Source of the DNA: JANNOG01 sp964516515
GTDB taxonomy: Bacteria; Actinomycetota; Actinomycetes; Actinomycetales; JBBAYJ01
NCBI GenBank assembly: GCA_964516515.1
Contig: CAZEYA010000090.1
Span: 1 to 15,182, forward strand
DNA: 15,182 nucleotides
Direction of reading: 5' to 3'
In this document: positions 14,401 to 15,182 of the stretch, piece after piece
Layout: every line of letters starts with the position of its first letter
Position numbering within the stretch: position 1 is the first letter of the stretch
The notes under the pieces: generated by a model
What the model was told of the DNA's origin: nothing
Database searches by the model: none
Seen by the model: only the letters and a program-made list of their open reading frames with translations
Program-made: the position numbers and the translations under genes

Positions 14401-15182
14401 GGTGAGGATGTTCAGCTCGGGGCCCATGCTCGCTTCGAGGCTGGTCACGAGCTGTTCCCGGATGGCGTCCAGTGGCGGGTTGGTGACCTGGGCGAACAAC
14501 TGCGCGAAGTAGTCGAAGAGCAGTCGCGGCCGCGACGACAGCACAGCCAACGGGGTATCGGTGCCCATCGAGCCCAACGGTTCGCTACCGGCGCGTGCCA
14601 TCGGTGCGAGCAGCACCCGCAGTTCCTCCTCGGTGTAGCCGAAGGCCTGCTGCCGCCGGGTGACCGAGGCGGGGGTGTATACGACGTGCACCCGGTCGGG
14701 CAGATCCGAGAGGTGGATGACGTTGTCGGCCAGCCACTGCTCGTAGGGCTGCTGGGCGGCGAGTTCGGCCTTGATCTCGGCGTCGTCGATGATCCGACCG
14801 TGCCGGGTGTCGACGAGGAACATCCGGCCCGGCTGCAGCCGGCCCTTGCGGACGATGCGAGACGGCTCGATGTCGAGCACACCGACCTCGCTGGCCATGA
14901 CGACCAGGCCGTCAGTGGTCACCCAATAGCGGGCTGGGCGCAGCCCGTTGCGGTCCAGCACCGCACCGATGACGTCACCGTCGGAGAACGTCACCGAGGC
15001 CGGCCCGTCCCACGGTTCCATGATCGAACTGTGGTAGGCGTAGAAGGCCCGCCGCGCAGGGTCCATCTCGGCGTGGTTCTCCCAGGCCTCGGGAATCATC
15101 ATGAGGACCGCGTGCGGCAGCGTCCGGCCCCCCAGGTGCAGCAGTTCGAGGACCTCGTCGAAGCTCGTGGAGTCGCTGCCGC
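11488..15182 (-). CDS. gltB: Glutamate synthase large (alpha) subunit, 5' part beyond the window
   Basis: The alpha subunit converts glutamine and 2-oxoglutarate to two glutamates, using electrons from NADPH supplied through GltD. About 1230 of roughly 1500 residues are visible. The frame is open to the right edge, reading GSDSTSFDEVLELLHLGGR and onward to MMIPEAWENH, so the ATG at 15102 is internal and the true start lies beyond 15182. Missing is the N-terminal half or so of the class II glutaminase domain, including its catalytic Cys. Present are the rest of that domain, the central domain, the FMN domain (AQGAKPGEGGQLPGHKV, then VKLVSEIGVG and SGNDGGTGASP), and the 3Fe-4S cysteines in C-x5-C-x4-C spacing (codons at 12664-12666, 12646-12648, 12631-12633). 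The C-terminal glycine-rich beta-helix domain follows (GKGLSGGRIVV, GERFCVRNSGA, MTGGTVVVLG). No frameshift is seen. gltD does not follow; pyk does. Confidence 0.97.
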   Translation of the reverse strand, partial: GSDSTSFDEVLELLHLGGRTLPHAVLMMIPEAWENHAEMDPARRAFYAYHSSIMEPWDGPASVTFSDGDVIGAVLDRNGLRPARYWVTTDGLVVMASEVGVLDIEPSRIVRKGRLQPGRMFLVDTRHGRIIDDAEIKAELAAQQPYEQWLADNVIHLSDLPDRVHVVYTPASVTRRQQAFGYTEEELRVLLAPMARAGSEPLGSMGTDTPLAVLSSRPRLLFDYFAQLFAQVTNPPLDAIREQLVTSLEASMGPELNILTATPEHARQLVLPFPIIDNDQLAKIVHISAETAGAAPGTPATLVIRGLYRVDGGGQALAERLQGVCHEVDQAIAAGARYVVLSDRDATADLAAIPSLLLTSAVHHHLIRSRTRLGVGLVVETGDVREVHHAALLLAYGAAAINPYLAMESVEDLVRRGTVTTVTPEQAVANLIVGLGKGVLKVMSKMGISTVASYRGSQVFEALGLSADLVDRYFTGTTSQLDGITLDVIAEEVARRHADAYPPEGATPADRRLAVGGEYQWRRDGEIHLFDPETVFRLQHATRSGREDVYREYSRRIDEQAHRIGTLRGLFRFRAASPVPLSEVESVESIMRRFTTGAMSFGSISPEAHETLAIAMNRIGGRSNTGEGGEAVERLLDPQRRSAVKQVASGRFGVTSLYLSSATDIQIKMAQGAKPGEGGQLPGHKVSPMIADVRHSTPGVGLISPPPHHDIYSIEDLAQLIHDLKNANPAARIHVKLVSEIGVGTVAAGVTKAHADVVLISGNDGGTGASPLNSLKHAGAPWELGLAETQQTLVLNGLRDRITVQVDGALKTGRDVVVAALLGAEEYGFSTAPLIVSGCIMMRVCHLNTCPVGVATMDPKLRAKYSGQADHVEAFFRFVAAEVREQLGALGLRSVDEAIGRADLLDVEGAVGRWKTEGLDLRPVLAVPGPPHVAADAPRRRLVEQDHGLEKALDVSLLQLSSDALDHGRPVRLEVAVRNINRTVGTMLGHEVTSRYGAAGLPDGTIDITLTGSAGQSLGAFLPRGITLRLWGDANDYVGKGLSGGRIVVRPPRGSRFNTQRNIIAGNVIAYGATSGEILIQGEVGERFCVRNSGATAVVEGIGDHGCEYMTGGTVVVLGRTGRNFAAGMSGGIAYVLDMREARINTELVDILELDDTDVETLLPLLRRHVEQTGSLVAEDLVLEPVLLRQRLRKVVAREYARVVGIRQAAVAEGLDPDGEVVWQRIVAAD

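Overview
This is a high-GC actinobacterial chromosome segment made almost entirely of recognisable housekeeping genes. GTG starts are frequent, the polymerase I and ANTAR regulator closely resemble their mycobacterial counterparts, and several genes carry a TANNNT box 6-7 bases before the start codon, the usual sign of leaderless actinobacterial transcripts. From memory, the neighbourhood gltB / pyk / pdtaR / liv genes / polA is conserved in Streptomyces and partly in Mycobacterium (pykA, pdtaR and polA lie within about a dozen genes of each other). The genus cannot be named from the sequence alone; a member of the Frankia/Nakamurella/Geodermatophilus-like actinomycetes would fit.

Layout from left to right. 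Positions 1-79 hold two copies of a 42-base tandem repeat just downstream of polA. polA (92-2806, minus) is divergent from a hotdog-fold acyl-CoA thioesterase (2835-3278, plus), with only 28 bases between the starts. A 144-base intergenic region with a palindrome and a likely promoter leads into a four-gene plus-strand operon, livH-livM-livG-livF (3423-7501), which encodes the two permeases and two ATPases of a branched-chain amino acid type ABC importer. A strong 14-bp terminator hairpin follows. The lipoprotein substrate-binding subunit livK (7582-8925, minus) converges on it. Next come the ANTAR response regulator pdtaR (9060-9788, minus), a divergent tRNA-Leu(CAA) (9830-9911, plus), pyruvate kinase pyk (10008-11447, minus) and the 3' 1230 codons of the glutamate synthase large subunit gltB (11488 to beyond 15182, minus).

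Functionally the window joins DNA repair/replication (PolA), amino-acid uptake (LivHMGFK), carbon flux at phosphoenolpyruvate (Pyk) and ammonium assimilation (GltB), with an RNA-binding antiterminator-type regulator (PdtaR) directly upstream of livK. No mobile element, prophage, CRISPR array or defence system was seen. The points most worth a second look are the fusion of LivH to a secreted Ig-like domain, the tandem hairpin repeat after polA, the structured leader between pdtaR and livK, the palindrome before the liv operon, and the absence of gltD behind gltB. No stretch over 300 bases lacks a gene.
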